Source: Puniceicoccales bacterium (lineage in GTDB: Bacteria; Verrucomicrobiota; Verrucomicrobiia; Opitutales; UBA953). Taken from it: DNA of 20,648 nt. Positions within the stretch are counted from its first letter, which is position 1. Each line of letters opens with the position of its first letter. Location: contig JAITPT010000136.1 in assembly GCA_031289285.1 (NCBI GenBank), forward strand, positions 1-20,648, in the 5' to 3' direction. Under the pieces are notes generated by a model. The model searched no databases. It was not told the DNA's origin and saw nothing but the letters and a program-made list of their open reading frames with translations. This document shows positions 7,445 through 16,088 of the stretch, piece by piece. Position numbers and translations under genes: made by a program.

Positions 7445-8550
7445 GCAGAAAATAGTGCGGATGAGGTGGAGTGGTTTTGGGCGTGGTCGCGGAGGAAGTG
7501 GTCGAGGAAGACGAGGGCAGTCATTGCTTCAATGATGGGGACGGCACGAGGCAAAACACAGGGGTCGTGACGCCCGCGAGCAGCAAGAAGGACTTCCGCG
7601 CCAGATTTGTCCACAGTGCGCTGCGGAAGAGAAATTGTCGCCACAGGTTTGAAGGCAGTGCGGAAAAAAACCTCCGCGCCGTTGGAAATGCCCCCCTGAA
7701 CACCGCCAGAACGATTCGTCTCGGCACACACTTTTCCGTCGTGGACAACAAAAGCATCGTTGTGCGCACTGCCCGCCAACAAGACGCCCGCAAAACCACT
7801 GCCAATCTCAAAGCCCTTCGAGGCAGGAATGGAAAGCATGGCCTTCGCCAAATCAGCCTCCAAGCGGTCAAAAACAGGTTCGCCCAGCCCAGCCGGTGCG
7901 CCACGCACACGACAGCGTATCACGCCGCCAACCGAGTCGCCAGCGTCGCGTGCGGCAGCAATTCGCGCAGCCATGAGCGCAGCAGCAGCAGGGTCGGGAC
8001 AGCGGACAGGGCTGGCGTCAACCTCGGCGAGCGTCGGGAAGGTGTCGTGCGGCGGCATGGCGATGTCTTGCACAGACTCGACGTAGGCGCGGATTTCCAG
8101 CGCGGGGAGCAACACCGCCAAAACCTTCGCGGCGACAGCACCCGCAGCGACGCGCCCAATTGTCTCGCGGGCAGAGGCGCGCCCGCCGCCGCGATAGTCG
8201 CGGAAACCGTATTTCGCGTCGTAAGTGAAGTCGGCATGAGACGGGCGATAGGTGTCGCGGAGGTTGTCGTAGTCGCCGGAGCGTGCGTTGTTGTTTCGCG
8301 CCAGCAGGGCGATGGGGGTTCCCGTGGTGCGCCCGTCGAAAACGCCGGAGAGGATTTCCACGGCGTCCGCCTCGTCGCGCGGCGTGGCGAGGGCGCTTTG
8401 CCCCGGGCGACGGCGGTCGAGCCAAGGCTGGATGTCGGCAGCAGCGAGCGGGACGCCCGGCGGGCAGCCGTCAATGACAGCACCGACGCCCGCCCCGTGA
8501 CTTTCGCCAAAAGTGGTCACGCGAAAAAGTTGTCCGAACGAGTTTCCCAT
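7438..8550 (-). CDS. aroC: Chorismate synthase
   Basis: 370 residues, the normal length. It converts 5-enolpyruvylshikimate-3-phosphate to chorismate using reduced FMN, the last shared step of aromatic amino acid synthesis, in the cytoplasm. The N terminus MGNSFGQLFRVTTFGESHG matches the family and fixes the start at 8550; a longer in-frame extension to 8982 overlaps the DJ-1 gene and is not coding. Family motifs are GESHG (H18), DRRRPGQS (45-52), RPSHADFTY (H105) and FRDYRGGGRASARET (116-130). The C-terminal third (ETNRSGGVQGGISNG, RHDPCVLPRAVPI) is intact. The DJ-1 gene ends 41 nt upstream, so the two are probably co-transcribed. There is no Shine-Dalgarno motif. The last codons run into a sequence resembling a mobile-element end. 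Confidence 0.97.
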   Translation of the reverse strand: MGNSFGQLFRVTTFGESHGAGVGAVIDGCPPGVPLAAADIQPWLDRRRPGQSALATPRDEADAVEILSGVFDGRTTGTPIALLARNNNARSGDYDNLRDTYRPSHADFTYDAKYGFRDYRGGGRASARETIGRVAAGAVAAKVLAVLLPALEIRAYVESVQDIAMPPHDTFPTLAEVDASPVRCPDPAAAALMAARIAAARDAGDSVGGVIRCRVRGAPAGLGEPVFDRLEADLAKAMLSIPASKGFEIGSGFAGVLLAGSAHNDAFVVHDGKVCAETNRSGGVQGGISNGAEVFFRTAFKPVATISLPQRTVDKSGAEVLLAARGRHDPCVLPRAVPIIEAMTALVFLDHFLRDHAQNHSTSSALFSAT

Positions 8551-8591
8551 GCTGCGAGTTTGCGATTTTTTTGCGGAGGAGTGGCGGCGGT

Positions 8592-9185
8592 TTAGATAAC
8601 GATTTCGCGGGCAATCTCGTTTGCTTTTTCGTCGCTGAATATCGCGGCGACGAGGGCGAGTGCGAAGTCCAGCGCGGTGCCAGCGGAGCGGGAGGTGATG
8701 ATGTTGCCGTCGCGCACGACGCGCTCGGCGACGAGGGCATCGGGCAACTCTTCTGCGCAGCCCGGAAACACGGTGTAACGGCGGCCTTCGAGCAGGCCGG
8801 CGTCTTTGAGCACGAGGGGCGCGGCGCAAATGGCACCCACGATTTTTCCGGCATCGGCAAACTTTTGGGTGAGCGCGATGATGCGCGGGTTGGCGCGGAG
8901 CTTCGCGACGGCGGGGCCGCCCGGGAGCACGAGCGCGGCAAACTGCTCGACGGGTGGGATGTTCCCGATGTCGGTCTCGCACAGGAGCGCCACGTCGCTG
9001 CGGCCACCGACGACGACAATGCCAGCGACGACGACGGCACCGGCACCGGAATTGGCGGCGGCGAGGAAGACTTTCGCGCCAGCGCGGCGGAGGATGTCAA
9101 CGGGCGTGATGGCTTCGATTTCCTCGAAACCGTCTTCAAAAATGACGAGCACCTTGGGTGCGGATTTTGGCGTGGGTTCTGGCAT
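8592..9185 (-). CDS. DJ-1/PfpI (ThiJ) family protein
   Basis: 197 residues, typical for single-domain DJ-1 proteins. The nucleophile is expected at C120 in GAICAAP and the paired acid at E24 in GFEEIEAITPVD. The family signature TSRSAGTALDFAL is at 164-176. No signal peptide is seen, so it is probably cytoplasmic. Family members act as glyoxalase or deglycase-like enzymes, redox-sensing chaperones or amidotransferase-like proteins; the sequence is closest in style to the DJ-1/YajL group, but the activity is not readable. It lies between the TIM-barrel gene (91-nt gap) and aroC (41-nt gap) on the same strand. The start ATG has no Shine-Dalgarno motif. Confidence 0.93.
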   Translation of the reverse strand: MPEPTPKSAPKVLVIFEDGFEEIEAITPVDILRRAGAKVFLAAANSGAGAVVVAGIVVVGGRSDVALLCETDIGNIPPVEQFAALVLPGGPAVAKLRANPRIIALTQKFADAGKIVGAICAAPLVLKDAGLLEGRRYTVFPGCAEELPDALVAERVVRDGNIITSRSAGTALDFALALVAAIFSDEKANEIAREIVI

Positions 9186-9276
9186 GGCGGGATGTGCGTT
9201 TGGCGGATGCGTTTGGCGGTGTTGGAAAAAAATGTGCGCGGGCGGCGCGTTGTCGGGCGGGTGGGCGGCGAACGCC

Positions 9277-10224
9277 TCAGCCCATTGCGGCGCGGAGTAG
9301 CTCGACGCTTTTTAGCACGCCCTCGTCGGCGGGTGCTTTGCCCTCGAACTCGACGCCGACGTAGCCGCGAAAGTTTGCGGCGCGGAGTTGGCGGAAGATG
9401 CGCTTGTAATCGAGGTCGAGGGTGTACCACTCGCCGCCGCCGAAATAAGTTTTTGCCTGCACGTAGCAAGCGTGAGGGAAGACCTTCGCCAGCTTGTCGT
9501 AGGGGTCTTCGAGGAAGTTGCCGGTGTCGGGCAGGAGTTGCAGCCACGGGCTGTTGACCTCGCGGAAAATGCGCAGCATCCCCTCGGGCGAGCCGGAGAG
9601 GCCCCAGTGGTTTTCGAGGGCGAGGATGACCCCGCACTCGGCGGCGCGGGAGACGCACTGGCGTATGCCGTCAATGGCCTGCGCGAAGCCGTCGTTCTCG
9701 GTGACTCCGGGCGGCAACGGCTCAATGCCGCGAGCGGTCATGAGCGCGTCGAAGCTGCGAATAGTCCCCCAGCGTCCGGCGTTGATGCGCATGGAGGGGA
9801 TGCCAAACTTCGCGGCGATTTCGATGCAGTGGAGGGTGTGGGCGATTTGTTTTTTGCGCTGCTCGGCGTCGGTGGAGACGAAGTTTTGGTGCATCGAGAG
9901 GCAGATGAGGTCCACGCCGTTGAGGAATGCGTGGCGTTTGACGCGCTGGATGTAGTCGTTCTCCTCGCTCTCCATTTGGCGGTGGAGGATGTCCACGCCC
10001 TCGACGCCGAGCGCGGCGGCCTTGTCTATGACGGCTTCGAGGGGAAACTTTTTTGGGGTGAAGTGCCAGTAAGAGTAGGAGGCGACGCCGAGTTTGAAGC
10101 GGCGGTGTTTGGAGGTTTTCGCGGCGGCGGCGTGGGCGTCTTGCGGGACGGCGGCGGCGGTCACGGCGGCGGCGGTCGCGGTTGCGGCGGCGGAGATAAA
10201 GTGGCGGCGTGTGAGGTGGGACAT
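9277..10224 (-). CDS. Tat-exported sugar phosphate isomerase/epimerase-like TIM-barrel protein
   Basis: 315 residues from the Met at 10224, chosen because it begins a Tat signal: TRRHFIS (5-11), an Ala-rich core and a DAHAAAA cleavage region near residue 34. An upstream in-frame Met at 10290 would bury that signal. The rest is an AP-endonuclease-2-type TIM barrel: KLGVASYSY (44-52), GVEGVDIL (73-80) and ALENHWG (202-208). Likely metal-site residues are E204, D233 in LPDTGN and E292/E294 in VGVEFEG. Relatives isomerise or epimerise keto-sugars or inositol derivatives with a divalent metal; exported relatives are frequent in Planctomycetes and Verrucomicrobia, with mostly untested function. Its neighbours do not identify a substrate. 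It is 111 nt downstream of the autotransporter gene. Confidence 0.88.
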   Translation of the reverse strand: MSHLTRRHFISAAATATAAAVTAAAVPQDAHAAAAKTSKHRRFKLGVASYSYWHFTPKKFPLEAVIDKAAALGVEGVDILHRQMESEENDYIQRVKRHAFLNGVDLICLSMHQNFVSTDAEQRKKQIAHTLHCIEIAAKFGIPSMRINAGRWGTIRSFDALMTARGIEPLPPGVTENDGFAQAIDGIRQCVSRAAECGVILALENHWGLSGSPEGMLRIFREVNSPWLQLLPDTGNFLEDPYDKLAKVFPHACYVQAKTYFGGGEWYTLDLDYKRIFRQLRAANFRGYVGVEFEGKAPADEGVLKSVELLRAAMG

Positions 10225-10328
10225 GCCGCGAGGTTCTACGCCGTCGCGGGGCGCGAGCAAGGGTGTTCTTTGCAACAGCCCGGTGCTCACTCGCAGGCTT
10301 GCCCTGCCCTGCCCTTCGCCCCTTCTGC

Positions 10329-10348
10329 CCTGCGCTTAGAAGCGCAGG
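10329..10348 (-). terminator. Perfect hairpin containing the autotransporter stop codon
   Basis: On the minus strand CCTGCGCTTCTAAGCGCAGG forms two 9-nt arms around a 2-nt centre. It covers the last codons (Leu-Arg-Phe) and the TAA of the autotransporter gene. No U-tract follows, so it is not a textbook intrinsic terminator. It might stabilise the mRNA 3' end or assist termination. The 2-nt centre would need stem bases to open for an RNA loop. Confidence 0.5.
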
Positions 10349-13300
10349 ATGAAGGAGGCTTGGACGCGGTGGGCGGTCTGGTCTTCGAGGTCGCTCGCAA
10401 AGGTGTAGCCGAGGCCAAACGAGATTTGCGAATTTAGCGTGTAGTCTATTGACGGGCCGACTTCCACGCGGCGCTCAAAGGTCGAGCGCAGGTCGGTGGT
10501 GGTTTTGCCCGCGCCGATGAAACGCACCTCTGCGGTGACATCGCTGTCGCAAAGCTCGTGAACATAAGCGGCGGTGAGACGGAGCGAAATGTCGTTACTT
10601 GCGCGCCACGCGAAACTCGAGCCGACACGCCCGAGCAGCGAGTCTTGGCCCATCCAATTCACGTGGAGACGAGCGGGAGATTCGCCGCGCTTGTCAATTT
10701 TTTCGCTGAAACCCTGCGCCTCCGCATGGGTGTATTCAAGCCCGATAAAGGGCGAAACGACAAAAGCCTTCAGCGGTTCAAAACGCCCGCCCACGTAGAA
10801 GGCGGCACCCGCGACAAAGCCATCGGTGTCGCCGCTAAATGTGCGCCAGCCTGTGCCTTCGTTGACGCGGCGGGCGCTCTCGAGGTTGGAAACGCCGCCG
10901 TGGACAGAGCCTTCGAGCCAGAGCCAGTCGAGCGGTGCCCAAGTCGCGTAGGCTGCGACGCGCACATCGGAGACGCGGACACTGCCGCGGTGGTCGTGCA
11001 GGGAGGCGCGCCCGTTGGCGGCGGCGAGGCCTACGCCTGCGAGAATTGAGTCGCCCAGCGGGAAATCTACGCCCACGAGTGCGCCGCCGAAGTTGGTGTC
11101 AAATGCGGGGCTGTCTGAGCCGCTGCCGTTTTGGATGAAGTTTCCGAAGCCCGTGAGGTAGGCGGTTCCGTTCTTTGGCACGGGGTCGAGCAGCTCGACC
11201 GTGACGCCGCTTTCGTAGGAGGAGCCGGCGACGGCTGTCCCTTCGGCGATGCGCACTGGATCGGGTCTTTGGGCAGCGCGGAAGTCACGCCACGAGGCGA
11301 GACGCGAGCGGACGTTGGCGGTGACTTCGGTGGAGACGCCGAGTTGCAGCGAGGTCAGCCCCGCGAAGCCGCCCAAGGAAGCTGCGTCGGGTCTTGCTTT
11401 TTCAAAGGAGACGACGCCGCCGGAAACGTCTGTGACGACGTAGTTCACGTCGGAGAGGATGTCCACGAGCTTGGGCGAGGCGGTGTCGAGCGCGGGGTCG
11501 TAGTTGAGCAGCCAGTCGGCGAAGGTGATGCTGCCGGAGCCTGTGTTTTCGAGGAGAGTGGCGAGGTCGAGCGTGGCGTTCGCATTGAGGAATGCGGCGT
11601 CGAGCGCGAGAAGTAGCCTGCCGCCGATGGTGATGTTTGCCGCGCCTGCGTTGACTATCACGTCGCGTGCGCCGACGGCGTCAACGTCGAGCCGCAGTGT
11701 GCCGTTATTGGCGAACGCGCCGTTGAAGGTGAGACGCCCGACTGCGCCCTCTGCTGCGCCGGGCGAGAAGAGGCCGTTGTTGGTGAACGCGCTGGCGACG
11801 CTAATCGAGCCAGATGCGAAGACGGTGTTGTTGTTGACGAGGCTACCGCTGGAGACGGTGAGGCTGCCCGTGGAGAGGATGGTGCCGCTGTTGGTGAAGT
11901 CGCCGCCGCCGACGGTAATCGCGCCGACGGAGTTGACGGTGCCGCTGTTGGTGGCGGTGCCCGCCGTGGTGAGCGTCGCGCCGCTGCTCAGCGTGAGCGT
12001 CGTGCCATCGGCGACGGCGACGTTGCCCGCCGTGGTGAGTGTGCTGTTCGCAAGCTCGAACGTGCCTTTCTTGAAGTTCGCGCCGCCCTCGAAGTCGAGC
12101 GTGGTGCCGGTGAACTTGGCACTTCCTTCGCCGTCTTTGGTGAGTGTGCCCGTGGAGCCGGTCGGCGAGTCTGCGGTGACTTTGCCCGTGACGGAGCCGC
12201 CGGAGAAATTCACTTCGCCGAAGCCGTTGATGTCGAGGTCGGCGACTTCCCTATCGCCGCCGACGGCGACTTGGAGCGTCTGGCCGGTCTCGGCGGTGAA
12301 CGTCACTTTATCGCCCTGCTCGAAGGATTGGAGGTTCTGCGTTTCGTTCCCGCGCACTCCCCAGTTTTTGGTCGTCAAGTCCCAGACGCCGCTGCCGCTG
12401 GCGTCGCCTTTCCAAGTGAGGTCGAGGGAGACGTGTTTGAAATAAACGTCGCCGGTGGCGATGTTGACTCTGGCGGTGTCAACGGGGTAGCGCGGGTTAT
12501 CGGAGATGATGTTTTCGGCTGCGGCGCTAAACGCGATGGAGCCAGTGCCAGTGTTTTCGAGGAAGTCGTTGAGGTTGACGGTGAGGCCGTTTGCCTCGAG
12601 CCAAGTGGGGGCGACGTTGAGGACGACGCGCCCGCCGATGGAGATGCCGGAGACGCCTGCGTTGATGAGCTTGTCGCGGTTGGTGCCGTCGTAGTCGAGC
12701 CGCAGTGCGCCGTTGTTGATGAAGTTGCCTTCGATTGTGATTTCGCCTGCCGTGCCGAGTGTCTCGCCGGGCGAGAAAATACCGGCGATGTGATTGGTGA
12801 ACGTGCCGACGCGGATGGTGCCGGAGCCGATGATGTAGCCCTCGCTGACGAGATTTGGTGCCTCGACCACCGCGCCAGTTCTCAACGCAAGTGTCGCGCT
12901 CTGCTTCACCTCGATGGTGGCGGCGGTCGCCAGCTTGGCACCCCCGTCGAGAACGACTTGGCCGACGTTGATTGACACGTTGCCCGTGAAGTCAAGCTGC
13001 GTGGCGTTGAAGGTAGCCGTCCCCGTGCCGTTTTTGGCAAACGTCCCCGCGCCGCCTTTTAGCGTGGGAGACGGTGTGCCGAGGACGCTGCCGCTCTGGA
13101 AGACGATGTTGCCCGCGCCCGTGATAGTCAACGCGGAGACCTGAAGCCCAGTGTGGACGTTGATGGAGTAGTTGCCGTTTTCGGGGATGTCGAAAGTGAC
13201 CTTCGCAGTCGCCTCGAAGACGCTGGGGACGGTCTCGCCGTCGGCGCGCCAATTGCTCGAGCTGGTATCCCAGTCGCCGCTGGTGCCAGCCGCCCAAGTG

Positions 13301-15000
13301 AGCGGTGGGACGACGCGGGCGAAGACGACCTGCCAGTTGGTCTTGTCAACCGAGTCAATTTCGTATCGGGCGTTGGAGGAGTCGAAGATGGCGGTGTTGT
13401 CGAAGGCGATGCTGCCGGAGCCGGTGTTTTCGAGGAAGTCGCCGAGGTCGAGGGTGAGGCCGTTGGTGGTGAACCATGCGGTCTCGACGCCGAGAACGAC
13501 GGTGCCGCCGACGGCGATGTTTGCGGTGCCAGTGTTTTCGAGGACGTCGCGTATGCCGGCGGCGTTAAGCTCGAGGCGCACGGTGCCGTTGTTGGCGAGG
13601 CCGCCGCCAACCTTGATGCGCCCCGCTTCGCCCGTCGCCGCGCCGGGCGAGAGTGTGCCGACGTTGGTGAAGGTGTCGGCGTTGACTGCGCCGTTGCCAG
13701 AGATGGTGCCGGAGTTTGTCACGGTGCCAGAGCCAGCGTTGATTACCGCGTTGTTGGCCAGCGCGAGTGCCGCGCCGTTGGCGATTGTGACGCTGCCCAC
13801 GAGCGTGGAGTTATCGAGGCGGAGCGAGCCAGCGTTGACCGCCGCCGGGCCGGTGAACGTGCTGCCCTCAATCTCGAGCACACCCGCGCCGAGCGCGATG
13901 CCGCCCTCGAAGTCAAGCTGCGTGCTCTTAAACGTCAGCGTGCCCGTGCCGTTTTTGACGAGTGCGCCGCGCCCTTCTTCGTAGGTTTCGCCGCGATAGG
14001 TGTAGGTTAATTTGCGCCCCGTAATAGCGCCGCCGGTGATGACCGCTGTGCCCGCGCCGTCGAAGCGCAGGTCGGTTACCAAGATGGGTGTGCTTGCCGT
14101 GGCACTAACGCTGATGTTCTGCGTCGCGCCGTCCACCGGCGCAAACAGTGCCTCCACTTGTTGCGGGAACGGGCGGGTGACGCCGTTGCCGCCGACGATT
14201 TGCCAGTTGTCGGACACGGTGTCCCAGATGCCGGTGGACGAGGCGTTCGTCCATTGGTGGACGCGGTCGTTGACGGACTGGTCGCGCCCGATGAGTTCGG
14301 TGCCGGTGATGACGAAGAGGTAGTTGCCGTCGGTGGTCGCGTAGGTGGGCACGTCGTCCGACTCGGTCGTGGAGTTGATGTCGTCGAAGAGGCTGAGGCC
14401 GTCGGCAGAGACGACATCCGCGAAGACGGTGAAGCCGCCGTTCTGGCTGTCGAGGTTGGGGCGGTTGTCGCCGATGTTGACGAACCACTCACTGGACGCG
14501 CTGTTGGGGTCGCCGCCGAGTTTTGCCATCGCGAGCGTGCCGCGGATGTTGTGCAAGCCGTATTCGTTGAGGACGGTGCCGTAGTCGCCGACGTCTATCC
14601 AGTCGCCCGTGCTGCTGACGTAGCGGTAGCCACCGCCCTGCACGACGAAGCCCGGCACACTGCGATGGAGAAACGAGCCGATGTAATTGGGGCTGTAGCC
14701 AGAGGCGCCGGGGGTGGTGCCAGTGCCGGAGGCATTCACGTAGCGAAGGAAGTTTTCAACCGTCAGCGGCGCGGCGGCTGGGAGGAGGCGAATGTCCACC
14801 GTGGCGTTTTGCCCGCCGACGGAAACCGTCAACCTCACGGTGTCGTAGATTGTCGCGGCTTCGGCTTGCGGCGCGGTGGGCGCGAAAGCGGCGAGTGCGA
14901 AAGCCGCAGCAGCAAGAGCGCGGCGGGCAATATGGAGGCGCGGTGCGCGATTTTTAGCGGCAGTGAGAGTCTTTGAGAACAGACGTTTGAAGCGATTCAT
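10336..15000 (-). CDS. Giant autotransporter with an N-terminal cyclophilin (peptidyl-prolyl isomerase) domain
   Basis: 1554 residues. The start at 15000 gives a signal peptide with a basic n-region and an Ala-rich core, ending near APQAEA (residue 48); the frame stays open to 15411 but that part is repeat-like. Residues about 49-240 are a cyclophilin domain: LHRSVPGFVVQGGG (111-124, catalytic Arg R113, F118, Q121), RGTLAMAK (153-160) and SSEWFVNIGD (169-178). The passenger has three related modules (about 250-563, 568-858, 861-1200). Each opens with a G-x-W-D-x(4)-N-W motif and closes with LENTGSGSI-F or a close variant. These are autotransporter-associated beta-strand repeats. From about 1280 to the end is an autotransporter beta-barrel ending in F1554, as outer-membrane proteins do. 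Expected role: surface display of the passenger by type Va secretion. Whether the isomerase is active, or helps fold its own passenger, is inference. Confidence 0.92.
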   Translation of the reverse strand: MNRFKRLFSKTLTAAKNRAPRLHIARRALAAAAFALAAFAPTAPQAEAATIYDTVRLTVSVGGQNATVDIRLLPAAAPLTVENFLRYVNASGTGTTPGASGYSPNYIGSFLHRSVPGFVVQGGGYRYVSSTGDWIDVGDYGTVLNEYGLHNIRGTLAMAKLGGDPNSASSEWFVNIGDNRPNLDSQNGGFTVFADVVSADGLSLFDDINSTTESDDVPTYATTDGNYLFVITGTELIGRDQSVNDRVHQWTNASSTGIWDTVSDNWQIVGGNGVTRPFPQQVEALFAPVDGATQNISVSATASTPILVTDLRFDGAGTAVITGGAITGRKLTYTYRGETYEEGRGALVKNGTGTLTFKSTQLDFEGGIALGAGVLEIEGSTFTGPAAVNAGSLRLDNSTLVGSVTIANGAALALANNAVINAGSGTVTNSGTISGNGAVNADTFTNVGTLSPGAATGEAGRIKVGGGLANNGTVRLELNAAGIRDVLENTGTANIAVGGTVVLGVETAWFTTNGLTLDLGDFLENTGSGSIAFDNTAIFDSSNARYEIDSVDKTNWQVVFARVVPPLTWAAGTSGDWDTSSSNWRADGETVPSVFEATAKVTFDIPENGNYSINVHTGLQVSALTITGAGNIVFQSGSVLGTPSPTLKGGAGTFAKNGTGTATFNATQLDFTGNVSINVGQVVLDGGAKLATAATIEVKQSATLALRTGAVVEAPNLVSEGYIIGSGTIRVGTFTNHIAGIFSPGETLGTAGEITIEGNFINNGALRLDYDGTNRDKLINAGVSGISIGGRVVLNVAPTWLEANGLTVNLNDFLENTGTGSIAFSAAAENIISDNPRYPVDTARVNIATGDVYFKHVSLDLTWKGDASGSGVWDLTTKNWGVRGNETQNLQSFEQGDKVTFTAETGQTLQVAVGGDREVADLDINGFGEVNFSGGSVTGKVTADSPTGSTGTLTKDGEGSAKFTGTTLDFEGGANFKKGTFELANSTLTTAGNVAVADGTTLTLSSGATLTTAGTATNSGTVNSVGAITVGGGDFTNSGTILSTGSLTVSSGSLVNNNTVFASGSISVASAFTNNGLFSPGAAEGAVGRLTFNGAFANNGTLRLDVDAVGARDVIVNAGAANITIGGRLLLALDAAFLNANATLDLATLLENTGSGSITFADWLLNYDPALDTASPKLVDILSDVNYVVTDVSGGVVSFEKARPDAASLGGFAGLTSLQLGVSTEVTANVRSRLASWRDFRAAQRPDPVRIAEGTAVAGSSYESGVTVELLDPVPKNGTAYLTGFGNFIQNGSGSDSPAFDTNFGGALVGVDFPLGDSILAGVGLAAANGRASLHDHRGSVRVSDVRVAAYATWAPLDWLWLEGSVHGGVSNLESARRVNEGTGWRTFSGDTDGFVAGAAFYVGGRFEPLKAFVVSPFIGLEYTHAEAQGFSEKIDKRGESPARLHVNWMGQDSLLGRVGSSFAWRASNDISLRLTAAYVHELCDSDVTAEVRFIGAGKTTTDLRSTFERRVEVGPSIDYTLNSQISFGLGYTFASDLEDQTAHRVQASFILRF

Positions 15001-15248
15001 CGCGAGCAGTCTTACGCAAAATGTTTTTCCCGCAACGCGGAAAACGGTAACGCGGCAGCAACGCAGGTGGCGAGCGGTGACACAGGGGGAGGGCGGTGGC
15101 GTGACGGACGGTGGGCGTGACGGTGGGTGGGCAGCGGGCGACGGGCGGTAGTGTTCACGAGGTTGACGCAAGGAACGAGTGCCGACCTTGGGGTAGCGGT
15201 TAGCCCACGACGGTCTTTGGTGGGGCGGAAATTTTGAGGGGAGGGGAG

Positions 15249-15905
15249 CGAAACGAGCGCGGCAATTATGGAGTGCGGTGGCGAGTTCGGCGGAAACCAG
15301 TGTTGCCTCGGCGGACTCGGCGAAACGAGTGCGGCAATTATGGAGTGCGGTGGCAGAGGGCGCGGAGTGATAACGTAGCACCCGCCGACACCGCTTTCGC
15401 AGATGCCGCAACCTCGCGAAAACCGATGTCTTGCGTCGCTTTCAGCCTGAGCCGAATAATTTACTAGGCTAAATAAGTTATTTGACATGGCGGGGCGTCA
15501 TCGGGCATGGAACGAATGAACAGGGACGAGTGCGGCCACCATTTGAAGGGACGAAACGGGCACCGCCCTTATGGAGTGCGGTGGCAGAGGGCGCGGAGTG
15601 ATAACGTAGCACCCGCCGACACCGCTTTCGCAGACATCGTAACATTCCGAAAACCAGTCTCTTGCGTCACCCTCAGTCTGAACCGAATAATTTACCAGCC
15701 GAATAATTTACCAGGCTAAATAAACTGTTTGACATGACGGGGCGTCATCGGGCATGGAACGAATGAGCAGAGACGAGTGCGGGCACCATTTGAAGGGACG
15801 AAACGGGCACCGCCCTTATGGAGTGCGGTGGCAGAGGGCGCGGAGTGATAACGTAGCACCCGCCGACACCGCTTTCGCAGACATCGCAAGCATCCGGCAA
15901 CCCGC
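15249..15905 (+). repeat. Tandem repeat array, 231-bp unit with a 247-bp variant
   Basis: The best-conserved block, about 66 bp starting TTATGGAGTGCGGTGGCAGA and ending CGCTTTCGCAGA, occurs at 15338-15403, 15569-15634 and 15816-15881. A truncated fourth copy of its start and left flank lies at 15249-15282. The spacings are 231 and 247 bp. The 16-bp difference is explained by a tandem duplication of CCGAATAATTTACCAG (15683-15698 and 15699-15714). The linker contains TTTGACATG followed by GCGGGGCGTCATCGGGCATG (15481 and 15728). The conserved block is an imperfect inverted repeat starting GCGGTG and ending CACCGC. It has no spacers of CRISPR type. Confidence 0.88.
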
Positions 15906-15916
15906 GTCTCCCGCCG

Positions 15917-15928
15917 CCCCCCCCCCCC
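15917..15928 (+). repeat. C12 homopolymer
   Basis: Twelve consecutive C residues at the end of the tandem array. The length may vary by slippage or be a sequencing error. It lies in no called gene. Confidence 0.9.
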
Positions 15929-15966
15929 GTAACGCAGACTGCTAAGTCCGCTTGGAGCACTGCGAA

Positions 15967-15983
15967 GCAGACTGGCAGTCTGC
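15967..15983. repeat. Perfect palindrome GCAGACTG-G-CAGTCTGC
   Basis: Two 8-bp arms around one base. A further GCAGACTGC copy lies at 15934-15942. It may be a REP-like hairpin at the 3' side of the rhamnogalacturonyl hydrolase-like gene, about 230 bp past its stop. Confidence 0.7.
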
Positions 15984-16088
15984 GATACGGAATGGCGACG
16001 CTACTTCGTGACGCGGCACAGACTACCGAGCGGCAGGTGACATCGGACGTCCTGTCTGTGCTGCCAGTTCCTGCGGCGACGCTTCGTC

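Noticed and set aside
7471..8595. 374-codon plus-strand frame opposite aroC
   Set aside because: Antisense shadow of aroC; no family motifs.
8471..9658. 395-codon minus-strand frame overlapping the DJ-1 and TIM-barrel genes
   Set aside because: It is rich in Arg, Pro and Ser, as out-of-frame GC-rich DNA gives, and both true genes explain the region.
15001..15411. In-frame N-terminal extension of the autotransporter
   Set aside because: The extension is rich in repeat-derived and basic sequence, while a clear signal peptide begins at the Met at 15000.
15249..15905. CRISPR array
   Set aside because: The repeats are about 66 bp with spacings over 160 bp, and the linkers are themselves repeated; there are no cas genes nearby.
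15507..15945. Two near-identical small proteins (70 and 63 codons)
   Set aside because: Their identity follows from the tandem DNA repeat. The frames end differently and match no family.
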